Below are positions 27,771-38,835 of a stretch of DNA of 64,000 nucleotides, in pieces (the stretch's first letter is position 1; every line of letters starts with the position of its first letter). The position numbers and the translations under genes are program-made. Source of the stretch: Chitinophagaceae bacterium (GTDB lineage: Bacteria > Bacteroidota > Bacteroidia > Chitinophagales > Chitinophagaceae); the NCBI GenBank assembly GCA_016703625.1, contig JADJBP010000001.1:124001-188000 (forward strand), read 5' to 3'. The notes beneath the pieces are model-generated. The model saw only the letters and a program-made list of their open reading frames with translations. It ran no database searches and had not been told where the DNA came from.

Positions 27771-29288
27771 ATGAAAATATCTAATAAAAAAATAACGGGA
27801 TTTTTGATCGCGATCTCGGCTATTGCTCTTTTTGGGGGATGTAAAAAATTCCTTGACAGGGAACCATTGGGCATAGCCCAGATTGACCTTAATGTAGGAG
27901 CCTTGGAAAGTAAAGCCGTTGGTTTGTATGGTGCCATACGCAACTCAGCTGAGCAGCCTTATTGCGGTGATGGTTTCCAGGGTATTGCTTATGTTGCCAT
28001 GAATGGTTTCCGCTCGGATGATGCGGAAATAGTATCTGATCCCGGCGCTTCTGCCTGGCACCAGACCTATGATAATTTCCAGTACACCAAAGATGACTGG
28101 GGTGCCGGTTTATACTGGGATAAGCACTTTATATTCGTAGGGCTTTGCAACGCTATTCTGGACGATGCGGTTAAACAGAATTTAACCGATCCAGCTTCTG
28201 TGATAAATACAGCAGAAGCCAGGTTCTTCAGGGCTTATGCATATTTTGACCTGGTAAGAACTTATGGAGCTGTTCCTAAGATTGACTTTAAGATCAATAC
28301 TCCTGCAGAGGGAAATATTGCAAAATCAGATACAGCAACTATTTACGCATTGATAAACGATGATCTCACTTTTGCAGAACAAAACCTGCCTATAGTATGG
28401 GAAGCCAAATTTGTGGGACGTGCCAATAAATGGGCTGCAAAGGCCCTGCATGCAAAAGTATTGTTGCAACAACGCCGATATGCAGAAGCACTTGTTATCT
28501 GCAGAGATATTATTGCCAACGGCCCTTATGCATTAATTACAGATTATTGGAGAATCTTTAAGAAAGAAGGCGAGTTATGCCCTGAATCTATTTTTGAAAT
28601 ACAGTCTCACAAGACTGCCGGTGATGGCAACACTTACTGGAGCAGGCTGGGCCAGTGCCAGGGTGTAAGAGGTTCAGGCACCTGGGATTTGGGCTGGGGA
28701 TGGAATACACCTACACCAGGTATTGTTGGGGCTTATGAAGCCGGAGATGTAAGGAGAGAAGCTACCATTTTATACTCCAACCAGAGTGATGGAGGCCCCA
28801 ATACCGGTGGTTATGGCTTAGTACTGCCAAACCTTACCAATGCATTGTACTGGAATAAAAAAGTTTATAATCAATATAGTGATTACATCGCTAATGGCCT
28901 GGGTACTCCCAATAATGAATCGCAAAATACGTGGGTAAACCAGCGTGTACTCAGACTTTCGGATGTATTGCTCATGGGCGCAGAAGCAGCCAACGAAACA
29001 GGGGCCGGAAATCCGGATGCAGTAACCTGGGTTAACCGCATACGTAACCGGGCAGGCCTGGGTAATATTGCCTATGTAAGCCAGGCGCAGATGCGTACCG
29101 TTATTAAACAGGAAAGAAGGGTGGAATTTGCCATGGAATTTGAACGCTTCTTTGACCTGGTAAGGTATGGTGATGCACCGAGTGTGCTGGGTGTAAATGG
29201 TTACCAGAACAAGCACCGTTACTATCCAATACCTAGTTCGGCTTTAAACGCAAATCCGGCGTTGGTTCAAAATCCGGATTGGCCATAA
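27771..29288 (+). CDS. SusD-like glycan-binding lipoprotein
   Basis: Surface lipoprotein that forms the lid on SusC. The signal ends at IALFGGC (lipobox), then KKFLDREPLG, the usual SusD start. TPR-like helices follow (EARFFRAYAYFDLVRTYGAVP, ANKWAAKALHAKVLLQQRRYAEAL), and the end has VIKQERRVEFAMEFERFFDLVRYG and YPIPSSALNANPALVQNPDW, both typical. Intact at 505 residues. It starts 26 bases after the SusC stop. Glycan specificity cannot be read from sequence. Confidence 0.95.
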   Translation: MKISNKKITGFLIAISAIALFGGCKKFLDREPLGIAQIDLNVGALESKAVGLYGAIRNSAEQPYCGDGFQGIAYVAMNGFRSDDAEIVSDPGASAWHQTYDNFQYTKDDWGAGLYWDKHFIFVGLCNAILDDAVKQNLTDPASVINTAEARFFRAYAYFDLVRTYGAVPKIDFKINTPAEGNIAKSDTATIYALINDDLTFAEQNLPIVWEAKFVGRANKWAAKALHAKVLLQQRRYAEALVICRDIIANGPYALITDYWRIFKKEGELCPESIFEIQSHKTAGDGNTYWSRLGQCQGVRGSGTWDLGWGWNTPTPGIVGAYEAGDVRREATILYSNQSDGGPNTGGYGLVLPNLTNALYWNKKVYNQYSDYIANGLGTPNNESQNTWVNQRVLRLSDVLLMGAEAANETGAGNPDAVTWVNRIRNRAGLGNIAYVSQAQMRTVIKQERRVEFAMEFERFFDLVRYGDAPSVLGVNGYQNKHRYYPIPSSALNANPALVQNPDWP

Positions 29289-29313
29289 TTAAATAACTTA
29301 AAAAATAACGATC

Positions 29314-30159
29314 ATGCAAAAAAAGATTCAACAAATATTCGCAGCAATAATAATGATATTGTTTGTGACAGCCTGCCAGAAAATGAACAAGCCGGAACTG
29401 GGTGCTTATCCTGCTGATGCGAATTCTCCTACTGGCCCGTTGAGGTTTTATGTAGCTTTTGACGGAACCAGCACTAACCCCCTGATGAATGCTGTTGACA
29501 GCATCAGGGCAACATTCCCTTCAGATAACCCCTTTACAAATGCTACCGGTATTACCGGAGCTGGAGTTACCGGTGTGAATCAAAAATTCATTAAATACCC
29601 TTCGTTTAATACCTGGTCGGGCAGCAGCAGTATTACTATTTCTGTGTGGTTTAAACAGGACGGGCAAACAAAAAACAATAATGGTACCAATGGGCCTTCC
29701 TATATTTATTCTATAAAAGCAGTAGATGGTTTTCACTGGAGTAATGCGGTAAGCTTCCTGTTCCTGGAAGGAAACAATACATCCTGCGCAATAAAAAGCC
29801 AGTTTGTAAGTCCTGGCACAGATAACTGGTTTACCTGGGAAGGTGGTCAAAGTATTCCGGGATTGTGCGATAATCAATGGCATCATATGGTATTTACATA
29901 CGATGAAACAACCAGTTCTGCGAAACTGTACATAGATGGTGTACAGAACCCCAACGTAAGAACCTGGGGCGGCCATGGCCCTTTAAATCTCGCTACTTCC
30001 AAAATCAGCGAATACCGTGTGGGAGCAGGTCCTTCCAACAATGTCGCATCAGACGACTGGCTGGCATGCAGTTTTAAGGGTGGTTTGGATCAGTTAAGAA
30101 TGTATGGTGTGGCTTTAACAGCAGCAGAAATAACGGCTCTTTATGCAAGCAAACGTTAA
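29314..30159 (+). CDS. LamG-domain surface lipoprotein (probable glycan-binding protein)
   Basis: Signal with lipobox LFVTAC, then one concanavalin-like LamG domain (about residues 65-280: SITISVWFKQDG, CDNQWHHMVFTYDE, AKLYIDGVQNP, LDQLRMYGVALTAAEITALY). It sits directly after SusD, the position where PULs encode surface glycan-binding proteins, and has no catalytic motif. A terminator follows it, so the SusC-SusD-LamG unit can be transcribed alone. Confidence 0.85.
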   Translation: MQKKIQQIFAAIIMILFVTACQKMNKPELGAYPADANSPTGPLRFYVAFDGTSTNPLMNAVDSIRATFPSDNPFTNATGITGAGVTGVNQKFIKYPSFNTWSGSSSITISVWFKQDGQTKNNNGTNGPSYIYSIKAVDGFHWSNAVSFLFLEGNNTSCAIKSQFVSPGTDNWFTWEGGQSIPGLCDNQWHHMVFTYDETTSSAKLYIDGVQNPNVRTWGGHGPLNLATSKISEYRVGAGPSNNVASDDWLACSFKGGLDQLRMYGVALTAAEITALYASKR

Positions 30160-30212
30160 TCATTAAAAATAGCAGTTAGTTTCATAATCAAGTTTCATGC
30201 GCAATCAAAGAG

Positions 30213-30243
30213 GGCCGAACAATGTTGTTTGGCCTTTTTTTTT
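30213..30243 (+). terminator. Terminator after the SusCD-LamG unit
   Basis: GGCCGAACAA-TG-TTGTTTGGCC and nine T. It may attenuate rather than end transcription, because the enzyme genes follow after only 24 bases. Confidence 0.85.
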
Positions 30244-30266
30244 CTTAAAAAAAAGATACTGATTCG

Positions 30267-33200
30267 ATGCCGGTAAAAAAATCCATACTACATTTTTTCC
30301 TGCTGCCTGTTATTATTGCGGTGCTGTTCTTTTCCTGCAAAGAAAAAAAAGAAACTGCTTTTGAATCACTTTCAGCTGCCGATACCCATATTGATTTTGA
30401 AAATAAACTGGAGCAAAGGGATATGTTCAATATCCTGTATTACCTGTATTATTATAATGGCGGAGGCGTATCAACAGGCGATATCAATAATGATGGGTTA
30501 CCTGATATTTATTTTACTGCCAACAGCAGGGGGCAGAACAAACTTTACCTTAACAAAGGAAATTTTGTTTTTGAAGATATAACTGCAAAAGCAGGTGTGG
30601 CTGGCAGTGCCGACTGGAGTTCGGGTGTAACCATGGCCGATGTTAACGGAGACGGCTTTTTGGATATTTATGTTTGCGCCAGCAGCCTGCATCATGGATT
30701 AACGGGACATAATGAACTTTTTATTAATAACGGTAACAATACATTTATCGAAAGTGCCGAAAAATATGGATTGAATTTTTCGGGCTTTGGCACACAGGCT
30801 GCCTTCTTTGATTACGACCGGGATGGCGACCTGGATTGCTACCTGCTTAACCACTCGCAAAAACCGAATTCAAACATACGGGATACAGGTAACCGCCGGC
30901 AATTTGATCCCGTATCCGGCGACCGTTTTTACCGCAACGACCTGGATTCTACAGGAAAATTTACTGATGTTTCAGCAGCGGCAGGCATCTATCAAAGCAA
31001 CCTTGGCTACGGACTGGGCATTGCTACCGGTGATTTTAATAACGATGGCTGGGATGATATTTATGTGGGCAATGATTTTCATGAAAATGATTATTACTAC
31101 CTCAATAACGGTCCTTCTCCCTCTCCCTTAGGAGAAGGCCGGGGTGAGGTTACTTTCAGGGAATCGGGTGCCGGTCATTTTAAACATTACAGCCGCTTTA
31201 GTATGGGCAATGATGTGGCAGATTATAATAACGACGGGCAATTGGATTTAATAACTGTGGATATGCTGCCGCAGGATGAAAAAGTTTTGAAAACCTATGG
31301 GAGTGATGAAAACCCCGATACCTACAAGTACAAACTGATGGGGCATGGTTATCAAAACCAGTATTCAAAAAATGCCCTGCAGCGCAATAACGGCAACGGA
31401 AGCAGTTTCAGCGAAACTGCCCTGCAAAGCGGCGTGTCAGCTACAGACTGGAGTTGGGCCCCCTGTTTGCCGATTTTGATAATGACGGAAATAAAGACCT
31501 GTTCATATCCAGCGGTATTGTAAAAGACCGGTTGATATGGATTATATACGCTTTGTATCTGACCTGGTAATGAAGCAGAATAGCAGCGAAACCAGTAAAC
31601 TGGATAAGGAGGCCATTGAAAATATGCCGGATGGCAGCTCTCATCCTTATTTCTATAAAGGAGATGGAAAAATAAATTTTACGGATGTAAGCGAAAGCTG
31701 GGGAACAGCATCCATGAAAGGTTATTTCAACGGAGCTTCATATGCCGATCTTAACAATGATGGAAATTTAGATGTGGTGATCAATTGCCTGAATGCGCCG
31801 GCAATGATTCTGAAAAACAAACTGCCTGCTAAAAACACCATTGATATTGCTTTTAAAGGCAGCGATAAAAATAAAAACGGCATAGGTGCCAAAGTCTGGG
31901 TATTTACCAAAGGAAAAATGCAATACGGGCAACTGATGACCACAAGAGGTTTTCAGTCTTCCTGCGACCCCAAACTGCATTTTGGAATAGACAACCTGCG
32001 GTATATTGACAGCATACTGATTGTTTGGCCCGATCAAAAATACCAGTTGCTTAAGAACACACCGGCCAAGGGATACATTGAAGTGAAACAGGTTGAAGCC
32101 GGAGGTCAGTTTGATTACAACACATTCTTTAAACCGGCAAAACAACTATTTGAAAATATCAGCAGCCAGGTAGCATGCACCTGGGCCCATCGTGAAAATG
32201 ATTTTCTTGATTTCAACAAGCAATACCTGACACCACACATGCAGTCAACACGTGGCCCGCGTTTAGCCGTAGCCGACGTAAATAAAGACGGGCTTGATGA
32301 TTTCTTTGTCTGCAGTGCTATTGGCCAGCCGGGGCAACTGATGATACAAACAGCTTCCGGGAAATTCATATCAACCGATACCTCCGTATTTGCAAAAGCA
32401 AAACAGAGCGAAGGAGTTGATGCCGTTTTCTTCGACGCAAATAATGATGGCGCCCCCGACCTGTATGTGGTAAGCGGGGGAAATCAATATGATGACAATG
32501 ATGCGAACCTGGCCGATCATCTTTACATGAATGATGGTAAAGGACATTTTGCTTTGGCCGAAGCCGCTCTGCCTGCTAAGCTGAAAAACAAATCCTGTGT
32601 TTCTGTTTCTGACATAGACAAAGACGGTGACCTGGACTTGTTTGTGGGGGGATTGGCCGATGCAAAACGTTTTGGCATTGCCCAGCCTTCTTATTTACTC
32701 TTGAATGATGGTAAGGGAAATTTCAAACAGGCAGATGGCTCTGTTATAAAATCGGGTAACCTTGGGATTGTTACCAGCGCTTCATTTACCGATTTAAATA
32801 ACGACGGATGGAATGACCTGGTGGTGGCCGGAGAATGGATGGCTGTGAAAATTTTTATGAATAAAAACGGCAGGTTCACTGCTTCAGAAATTCAGGCTTC
32901 TACCGGTTTATGGCAAACCATATATACAACAGATATAAACGGCGATGGTTTTACCGATATACTTGCAGGCAACTGGGGGCATAACAGCAAGTTATATAGT
33001 GGTAAGAACGGTCCTTTAAAACTGTATGTAAAGGATTTTGATGGCAATGGTTCGGTAGAACAGGTGATGGCTTATACATTGGATGGAAAGGAATATACTT
33101 TTCTTGCTAAAGATGAGCTGGAAAGATCTTTACCGGTATTAAAGAAAGCCTATTTAAAGTATAGTGAAGTAGCAGGTAAAACTGTTGACTATATGTTTTA

Positions 33201-33637
33201 CGATCTGTTTAAAGATTACACAACACTAAAAGCAGAAATATTGGGTTCCTGCTATTTTTATAAATGACGGTAAAGGAAATTTTCAAAAACTGGAATTGCC
33301 TGATGAAATACAGGTGGCACCTGTTTTCGCCTTCTGTTCTTTGTCAGGCAATGATAAAGGCCCATACATGGCTGCAGGAAATTTTTATGGCGTGGTACCT
33401 TATGAAGGCAGGTACGATGGATTACTGCCCTCAGCATTTGTATTTACAAGGCCGCCAAATGATTTTAAAATGCTGGCAACTATACCTTTTGCAGATGGTG
33501 AAATAAGGGATGCCAAATGGATAAAATGTGCAGGTGGAAAACAGGTATTGATTCTTGCACAAAATAATAAGGGATTAACTTTTTTAAAACCAAATGAAGA
33601 TTTTTTTAGCAGTATGAGCGCTTTGCCTGCTAAATAA
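30267..33637 (+). CDS. FG-GAP/VCBS-repeat lipoprotein (CRTAC1-like), frameshifted three times
   Basis: About 1,120 residues. Signal with lipobox LLFFSC, then many FG-GAP/VCBS calcium-binding repeats (DINNDGLPDIYF, DVNGDGFLDIYV, DFNNDGWDDIYV, DLNNDGNLDVVI, DVNKDGLDDFFV, DIDKDGDLDLFV and more) forming a beta-propeller, with an ASPIC/UnbV-like segment in the middle (GIGAKVWVFTKGK, GFQSSCDPKLHFG, DSILIVWPDQK). Such proteins often follow SusCD; role unknown, perhaps surface binding. Breaks: C run 31459-31463 and A run 31522-31525 (one base lost each), and T run 33255-33259 (one gained). A repeat-encoded peptide is inserted at about residues 282-295. Confidence 0.88.
31113..31149. repeat. G/C-rich repeat translated as SPSPLGEGRGEV
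   Basis: CCTTCTCC ... GGAGAAGG hairpin plus GCCGGGGTGAGG, lying in frame in the FG-GAP gene and adding about 13 residues between NNG and TFRESG. From general knowledge, similar sequences occur between genes in Bacteroidota genomes. Confidence 0.65.
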
Positions 33638-33723
33638 AACTATAATAATTGTGGGCAAGTTTAATGCAAAGCTGCCTATCGGTAGCCAGGAGCTGCATGA
33701 CAGGGATCAATGAAAATAAACAC

Positions 33724-34647
33724 ATGAAATTTCGCATTGCTGCTATATTATTATCCGCTTTATTTTTTCTGCAGGCCTGCAGCAGGACAGCGTATAAAAA
33801 TAATTTTAATGATCCTGTTCTTTTCTCAAAAACGGTAAAGGAATTGAATAACGTGGTGATGCAGAATGGTTTTCCTCCCATCATTGCCAGCCGTAACTAT
33901 GCCTATGCAAGTATAGCAGCATACGAAACCATGGTGTTGGGCGATGATCGTTTTCTGTCTCTTGCCGGTCAAATAAAACACCTGCCCGCTATGCCTGCGC
34001 AGGATACTGCTGAAGTAAATTTTCAGTATGCTTCATTGCTGGCGTTTTGTAAAGTGGGAGAAGCTGTTACATTTCCCAAAGGCAGTATGAAGGAATATAT
34101 AAACAGGCTGGATTCTATTGCCGCTGCAGGCAACATGTCAGCATCAATGCAGGAAGCCAGTAATTGGATGAACATTGTGGGTATTGCCGCAAAAAAAGCA
34201 GGAGCCGATTTTTCTGCAACCGTTTCTTCATATACAAAAACAGCCATAGCTGTTTTTGATGCATTCATACAATGCTGGGATGAAAAATACCGCAGTAATG
34301 TAATCAGGCCCGAAACAGCCATCAACAAATATATTGATGATGAATGGATGCCATATTTACAAACGCCGCCATTTCCGGAATATACCTGTGGTCACAGTAC
34401 GGTATCTTCCTCTGCAGCAGAAGTACTTACAAATGTGTTTGGCGATAATTTTAACTATACAGATACATCCGAACTTGAATTCGGAATTAAGAACCGTTCC
34501 TTCACTTCTTTTCGCCAGGCAGCTATTGAAAATAACTGGGCCAGGTTTTATGGCGGCATACATTACCACAACTCCTGCATCATCAGTACCGAGTATGGTA
34601 AAAAAGTGGGTGAACTGGTTAATGATCGTTTAAAAATGAAAAAATAA
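33724..34647 (+). CDS. Vanadium-dependent haloperoxidase/PAP2-like lipoprotein, shortened
   Basis: Signal with lipobox LQAC. The C-terminal half holds the three vanadate- or phosphate-binding motifs of the superfamily: KYRSNVIRP, EYTCGHST, and ARFYGGIHYHNS (with Ala for the usual Ser). Members of this Bacteroidota branch oxidise halides with peroxide or act as phosphatases; which one applies here is open. It has 308 residues, while homologues I recall have about 430-450. The region between NMSASMQEAS and NWMNIVGIAAKKA seems to lack about 130 residues in frame. ATG 33724 is used. It starts 86 bases after the FG-GAP gene and 9 bases before GH30. Confidence 0.78.
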   Translation: MKFRIAAILLSALFFLQACSRTAYKNNFNDPVLFSKTVKELNNVVMQNGFPPIIASRNYAYASIAAYETMVLGDDRFLSLAGQIKHLPAMPAQDTAEVNFQYASLLAFCKVGEAVTFPKGSMKEYINRLDSIAAAGNMSASMQEASNWMNIVGIAAKKAGADFSATVSSYTKTAIAVFDAFIQCWDEKYRSNVIRPETAINKYIDDEWMPYLQTPPFPEYTCGHSTVSSSAAEVLTNVFGDNFNYTDTSELEFGIKNRSFTSFRQAAIENNWARFYGGIHYHNSCIISTEYGKKVGELVNDRLKMKK

Positions 34648-34656
34648 ATATTACTA

Positions 34657-36099
34657 ATGAAAAAGCAAAGTAACCATATGTGGCTGGTATCAATTTTTAT
34701 GCTGTTTGTTTTTGGCGACTGTTCAAAAAGCAGTAACAACGGCGGTGGTACACCAACACCTCCACCTACCCCTGCAACCAATGATGTTGAAATGTGGCTT
34801 ACAAAGGGCGACCAGTCGGTTTTACTGCAAAAGCAAACGGGCGTTCTTTCTTTTGTAAGTACAGTAAACAGTTACCCGGTTATTAATGTAGATTCAGCAA
34901 CAGCTTATCAAAGTATTGATGGTTTTGGATACACCCTAACCGGCGGAAGCGCCTTCCAGATCAATCATATGGATGCTGCATCCAGGGCTGCTTTGCTGAA
35001 TGAATTGTTCAGCACTGGTTCCATTGGGGTTAGTTACCTGCGTGTAAGTATTGGCGCATCTGACCTGAGCGCATCTGTATTCAGTTACAACGATATGCCT
35101 GTTGGAATGACTGACCCAACATTGGCTAATTTTAATTTATCACTCGATACCGTTGATGTGATTCCTGTTCTGAAACAAATTCTCACCATCAATCCAAACA
35201 TTAAGATCATGGGCTCACCCTGGAGCCCGCCGGTTTGGATGAAGAGCAATGGCAGCTCAATAGGCGGAAGCTTATTGCCGGCATATTATAGTGTGTACGC
35301 AAAATATTTTGTAAAGTATATACAGGCCATGCAGGCAAAGGGTATCCGTATTGATGCCGTTACCATCCAGAATGAACCCCAGCATGGCGGTAACAACCCA
35401 AGCATGCTGATGTCGGCAACTGAACAGGCCAATTTTATAAAGAATAACCTGGGCCCCGAATTTCAAACGGCAGGTGTTACTACTAAAATTATCATCTGGG
35501 ATCACAACTGCGATAATGCAGGCTACCCCATTTCCATTTTAAATGATGCGGCGGCCAAGCCATATATTGATGGTTCTGCATTTCATTTGTATGCAGGGGA
35601 TATCAGCGCTTTGTCGGCAGTTAAAACAGCACATCCTGATAAGAATCTTTATTTCACCGAACAATGGACAAGTGGCAGCGGCAGTTTTGACGGCGACCTG
35701 AAATGGCATATTAAAAATGTAATAATCGGGTCAATGCGTAACTGGAGCAAAGTTGCATTGGAGTGGAACCTTGCCAGCGATGCAACTTTTGGTCCGCACA
35801 CACCGGGTGGTTGTATCGAATGTAAAGGAGCTTTAACGGTTAACGGTACATTGGTGCAACGGAATGTGGGTTATTATATCATTGCCCATGCCAGCAAATT
35901 TGTACCTGCAGGCTCTGTGCGTATTGAAAGCAATCTTGCTGCCAACCTGCCAAACGTTGCATTTAAAACTCCTGCTGGCAAAAAGGTTTTAATTGTGGTG
36001 AATGAAAGCGGAACAGCCCAGGGGTTTAATATTGGTTATAAAGGAAAATATGTTTTCACTTCGCTGGTTGCAGGCGCTGTGGCAACTTATACCTGGTAA
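34657..36099 (+). CDS. GH30 family glycosidase (probable endo-beta-1,6-glucanase)
   Basis: Signal peptide, a Cys at FGDC that could be a lipobox, a Pro/Thr linker (GGGTPTPPPTPATN), then a GH30 (beta/alpha)8 barrel with its side beta-structure. The acid/base Glu is in VTIQNEPQH and the nucleophile Glu in YFTEQWT; QSIDGFGYTLTGGSA and GSPWSPPVWMKSNG are further family motifs. The sequence looks closest to the GH30_3 type, whose Bacteroides members cut beta-1,6-glucan; that assignment is inference. Intact at 480 residues. Confidence 0.85.
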   Translation: MKKQSNHMWLVSIFMLFVFGDCSKSSNNGGGTPTPPPTPATNDVEMWLTKGDQSVLLQKQTGVLSFVSTVNSYPVINVDSATAYQSIDGFGYTLTGGSAFQINHMDAASRAALLNELFSTGSIGVSYLRVSIGASDLSASVFSYNDMPVGMTDPTLANFNLSLDTVDVIPVLKQILTINPNIKIMGSPWSPPVWMKSNGSSIGGSLLPAYYSVYAKYFVKYIQAMQAKGIRIDAVTIQNEPQHGGNNPSMLMSATEQANFIKNNLGPEFQTAGVTTKIIIWDHNCDNAGYPISILNDAAAKPYIDGSAFHLYAGDISALSAVKTAHPDKNLYFTEQWTSGSGSFDGDLKWHIKNVIIGSMRNWSKVALEWNLASDATFGPHTPGGCIECKGALTVNGTLVQRNVGYYIIAHASKFVPAGSVRIESNLAANLPNVAFKTPAGKKVLIVVNESGTAQGFNIGYKGKYVFTSLVAGAVATYTW

Positions 36100-36122
36100 T
36101 TACGGGCATCATTGGCCGCTAT

Positions 36123-37346
36123 ATGATATTGAGACAAAAAAATATACGCAGTGTAATGGTAATACTGGGCCTTGTGGCCGGTGTGTTTATATTGGTGCAA
36201 TGCATGAACAATGCCGGTAAGGAAACAGAACAAACTGTAAACTTTGATGCCTATGCCGGTTCAGAAAAATGTATGAGTTGCCATAAAGATGCTTATGACA
36301 AACATCTTAAAACTGCCCACTTTCTTACAGGACAGCCGGCAACAGCAAATTTTATAACAGGAAGTTTTAAAAAAGACAGCAACAGTTATTATTATAGTCC
36401 TGATATTTTAGTGCAAATGCAAAAAAGAGACAGCGGCCTTTACCAGGTCATTTATTATAAAGGAGAAGAAAAATGGCCATACGTAAAGATATTGTTATCG
36501 GTTCCGGGGTAATGGGGCAATCTTTTTTTAAACTGGCGGCACAACAGGCTTTATCAAATGCCGGTTACTTATTTTACAGCCGCTGCACAATGGTCTAACA
36601 GTCCCGGTTTTCCTGAAGGAAAAGTTATGACCGACAGGCCAATTACTTCCCGTTGCCTGGAATGCCATGTTACTTATGCAGAAGGAAGCGGGGGCGATAC
36701 CCTGGAGCCGGTAAATTTTAACAGGGATAAGATCATTTACGGCGTTGGCTGTGAAAAATGTCACGGCCCTGCTGCAAAGCATGTTGAATTTCAAACCGCC
36801 AATCCTGAAGTTAAGACGGCAAAGTATGTAGTTAACCCAGCAAAACTTGGCAGGCAGCAGCAACTGGATATATGTGCAGTTTGCCATGGCGGTAAAATGC
36901 AGAAAACAAAACCCTCCTTTGCATTTGTACCTGGCAAAAACCTGGCAGATTATTTTATTATAGACAGCATCAATAATCTGTCGCTGGCCGGCGGCGAAGT
37001 GGAAATGCACGGTAACCAGTATGGTTTACTTAGAAAGAGTAAGTGTTTTACCGCTACCGGTACCATGACCTGCAGCAGTTGTCACAATATTCATGAAAAT
37101 GAAAGAGGAAAGACAGCATTGTTTTCTGCCAGGTGCATGAGTTGTCATCCATCAAACTCAGCTGACTTTAAAACAGCAACACATGTACTGGTAACAGGCA
37201 TTGAAAAAAAATGTATCAGTTGCCATATGCCTGCGCAGGAATCCAGGGCTATTGCGGTTTACCTGCAGGGAGAAGAAAAACCCAGGGCTGCATTGGTGCG
37301 GTCTCATTTCGTAGGCATGTACCCCGATGTAACTAAAAGATTTTGA
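36123..37346 (+). CDS. Multihaem cytochrome c lipoprotein, frameshifted twice
   Basis: Signal with a Cys in LVQC, then seven CXXCH haem motifs: CMSCH, CLECH, CEKCH, CAVCH, CSSCH, CMSCH and CISCH. That makes it an exported electron carrier or reductase, about 407 residues. The frame needs one A restored at 36469-36473 (EEKMAIRKDIVIGSG) and one T removed at 36523-36529 (GQSFLNWRHNRLYQMPVTYF). It lies between the two GH30 genes, 23 bases after the first and 20 before the second, so it is part of the PUL transcript. An electron-transfer protein here is unexpected; its partner could be the haloperoxidase or a polysaccharide oxidase elsewhere. Confidence 0.87.
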
Positions 37347-37366
37347 ACAACGAAAAATAAACCAAC

Positions 37367-38825
37367 ATGAATATTAAAAAAACAGGCTATCCCTTATTGT
37401 GTGTATTACTTGCTGCATGTGCCGGTAATCAACAATCAGAAACTGCAGCAGCTTTTAATACCGATGGAAAAAAGTAATTGTGTACACCACAGCCGACAGC
37501 AGCAACCTTCGGCTATCTGCTACCGATACGCTGGAGTTTAAAGATAAAGGCCAGCCTTTCGAAAATGAGGTAACTGTTTTTGTTGATCCTTCAAAAACCT
37601 TTCAAACCTTCTTTGGTATAGGCGCCGCACTTACCGATGCCTCGGCAGAAACATTTTATAAACTGCCAAAAGATAAACAGCAGGAATTGTTGAAGGCATA
37701 TTTTGATACCGAAACCGGAATTGGTTATACTGTTGCAAGAACCAATATGAATAGTTGCGATTTTAGCAGTGATATGTACACGTATGTTCAGGATGGAGAT
37801 AAAGACCTGAAGACGTTTAACATTGAACATGATAAAAAATTCAAGATACCTTTTATTAAAGAATCAATGGCTGCTGCAGGCGGCACATTACATTTATATG
37901 TAAGTCCCTGGAGCCCGCCGGCATGGATGAAAGATAATAACGACATGCTGCATGGCGGTAAACTTAAACCAGGTTTTACGGTAGCTGGGCAAATTACTTT
38001 GCTATGTTTATAAAAGCTTATGAAACTGAAAAAGTCCCTGTTTGGGGTTTAACCATTCAGAATGAACCCATGGCTAAACAGATATGGGAAAGTTGTATTT
38101 ATACTGCACAGGAAGAAACAGATTTTCTTAAAAATAACCTGGGGCCCACTTTGGAAAAAGAAGGACTGAAAGATAAAAAAATAATCGTTTGGGATCATAA
38201 CCGCGACATGATATACCAGCGGGCAACAACTTATTTCAGCGATCCCGAAGCCAATAAATATATCTGGGGCATTGGCTTTCATTGGTACGAGGACTGGAGT
38301 GGCGGAACACCCATGTATGATAATTTAAGAAGGGTGCATGAAGCTTATCCCGATAAAAATATTCTTTTTACCGAAGGTTGTGCCGAAAGTTTTGATTCAA
38401 CCCGTTACAACGCATGGGTACTGGGCGAAGAATATGGCCGCAGCATGATCAACGACTTTAATAATGGTATGGTGGGCTTTACCGACTGGAATATTTTACT
38501 GGATGAAAAAGGAGGGCCAAACCATGTAAAGAATTTTTGTTTTGCACCCGTGCATGGCGATACGAGAACCGGGCAGCTTATTTATACCAATGCGTATTAT
38601 TATATCGGGCATTTTTCAAAATTCATAAAACCCGGGGCTAAAAGAATTATCAGCAGCAGCAGCCGCAGCCAGCTGCTTACTACCGCATTTAAAAATGAGG
38701 ATGGCAAGATCGTAGTGGTAGTGATGAATCAAAGCAATATCAAAACGCCGTATAATTTATGGATCAATGGAAAGGCTGCTGCATGCACGGCGCTGCCCCA
38801 TTCTATTTCAACACTTATTCTTTAA
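37367..38825 (+). CDS. GH30 family glycosidase (second copy), frameshifted twice
   Basis: Lipoprotein signal (LLAAC), then GH30: FFGIGAALTDASAETFY, YVSPWSPPAWMKDN, acid/base Glu in LTIQNEPMAKQ, WDHNRD, nucleophile Glu in LFTEGCAES, and the C-terminal beta-domain. It is only distantly similar to the other GH30 and resembles the glucosylceramidase-like branch, so the two probably differ in chain position or linkage. One base is missing in the A run 37468-37473 (DGKKVIVYTT) and one in the T run 37974-37977 (GFYGSWANYFAMFIKAYE). Confidence 0.88.
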
Positions 38826-38835
38826 AAAAGATATT

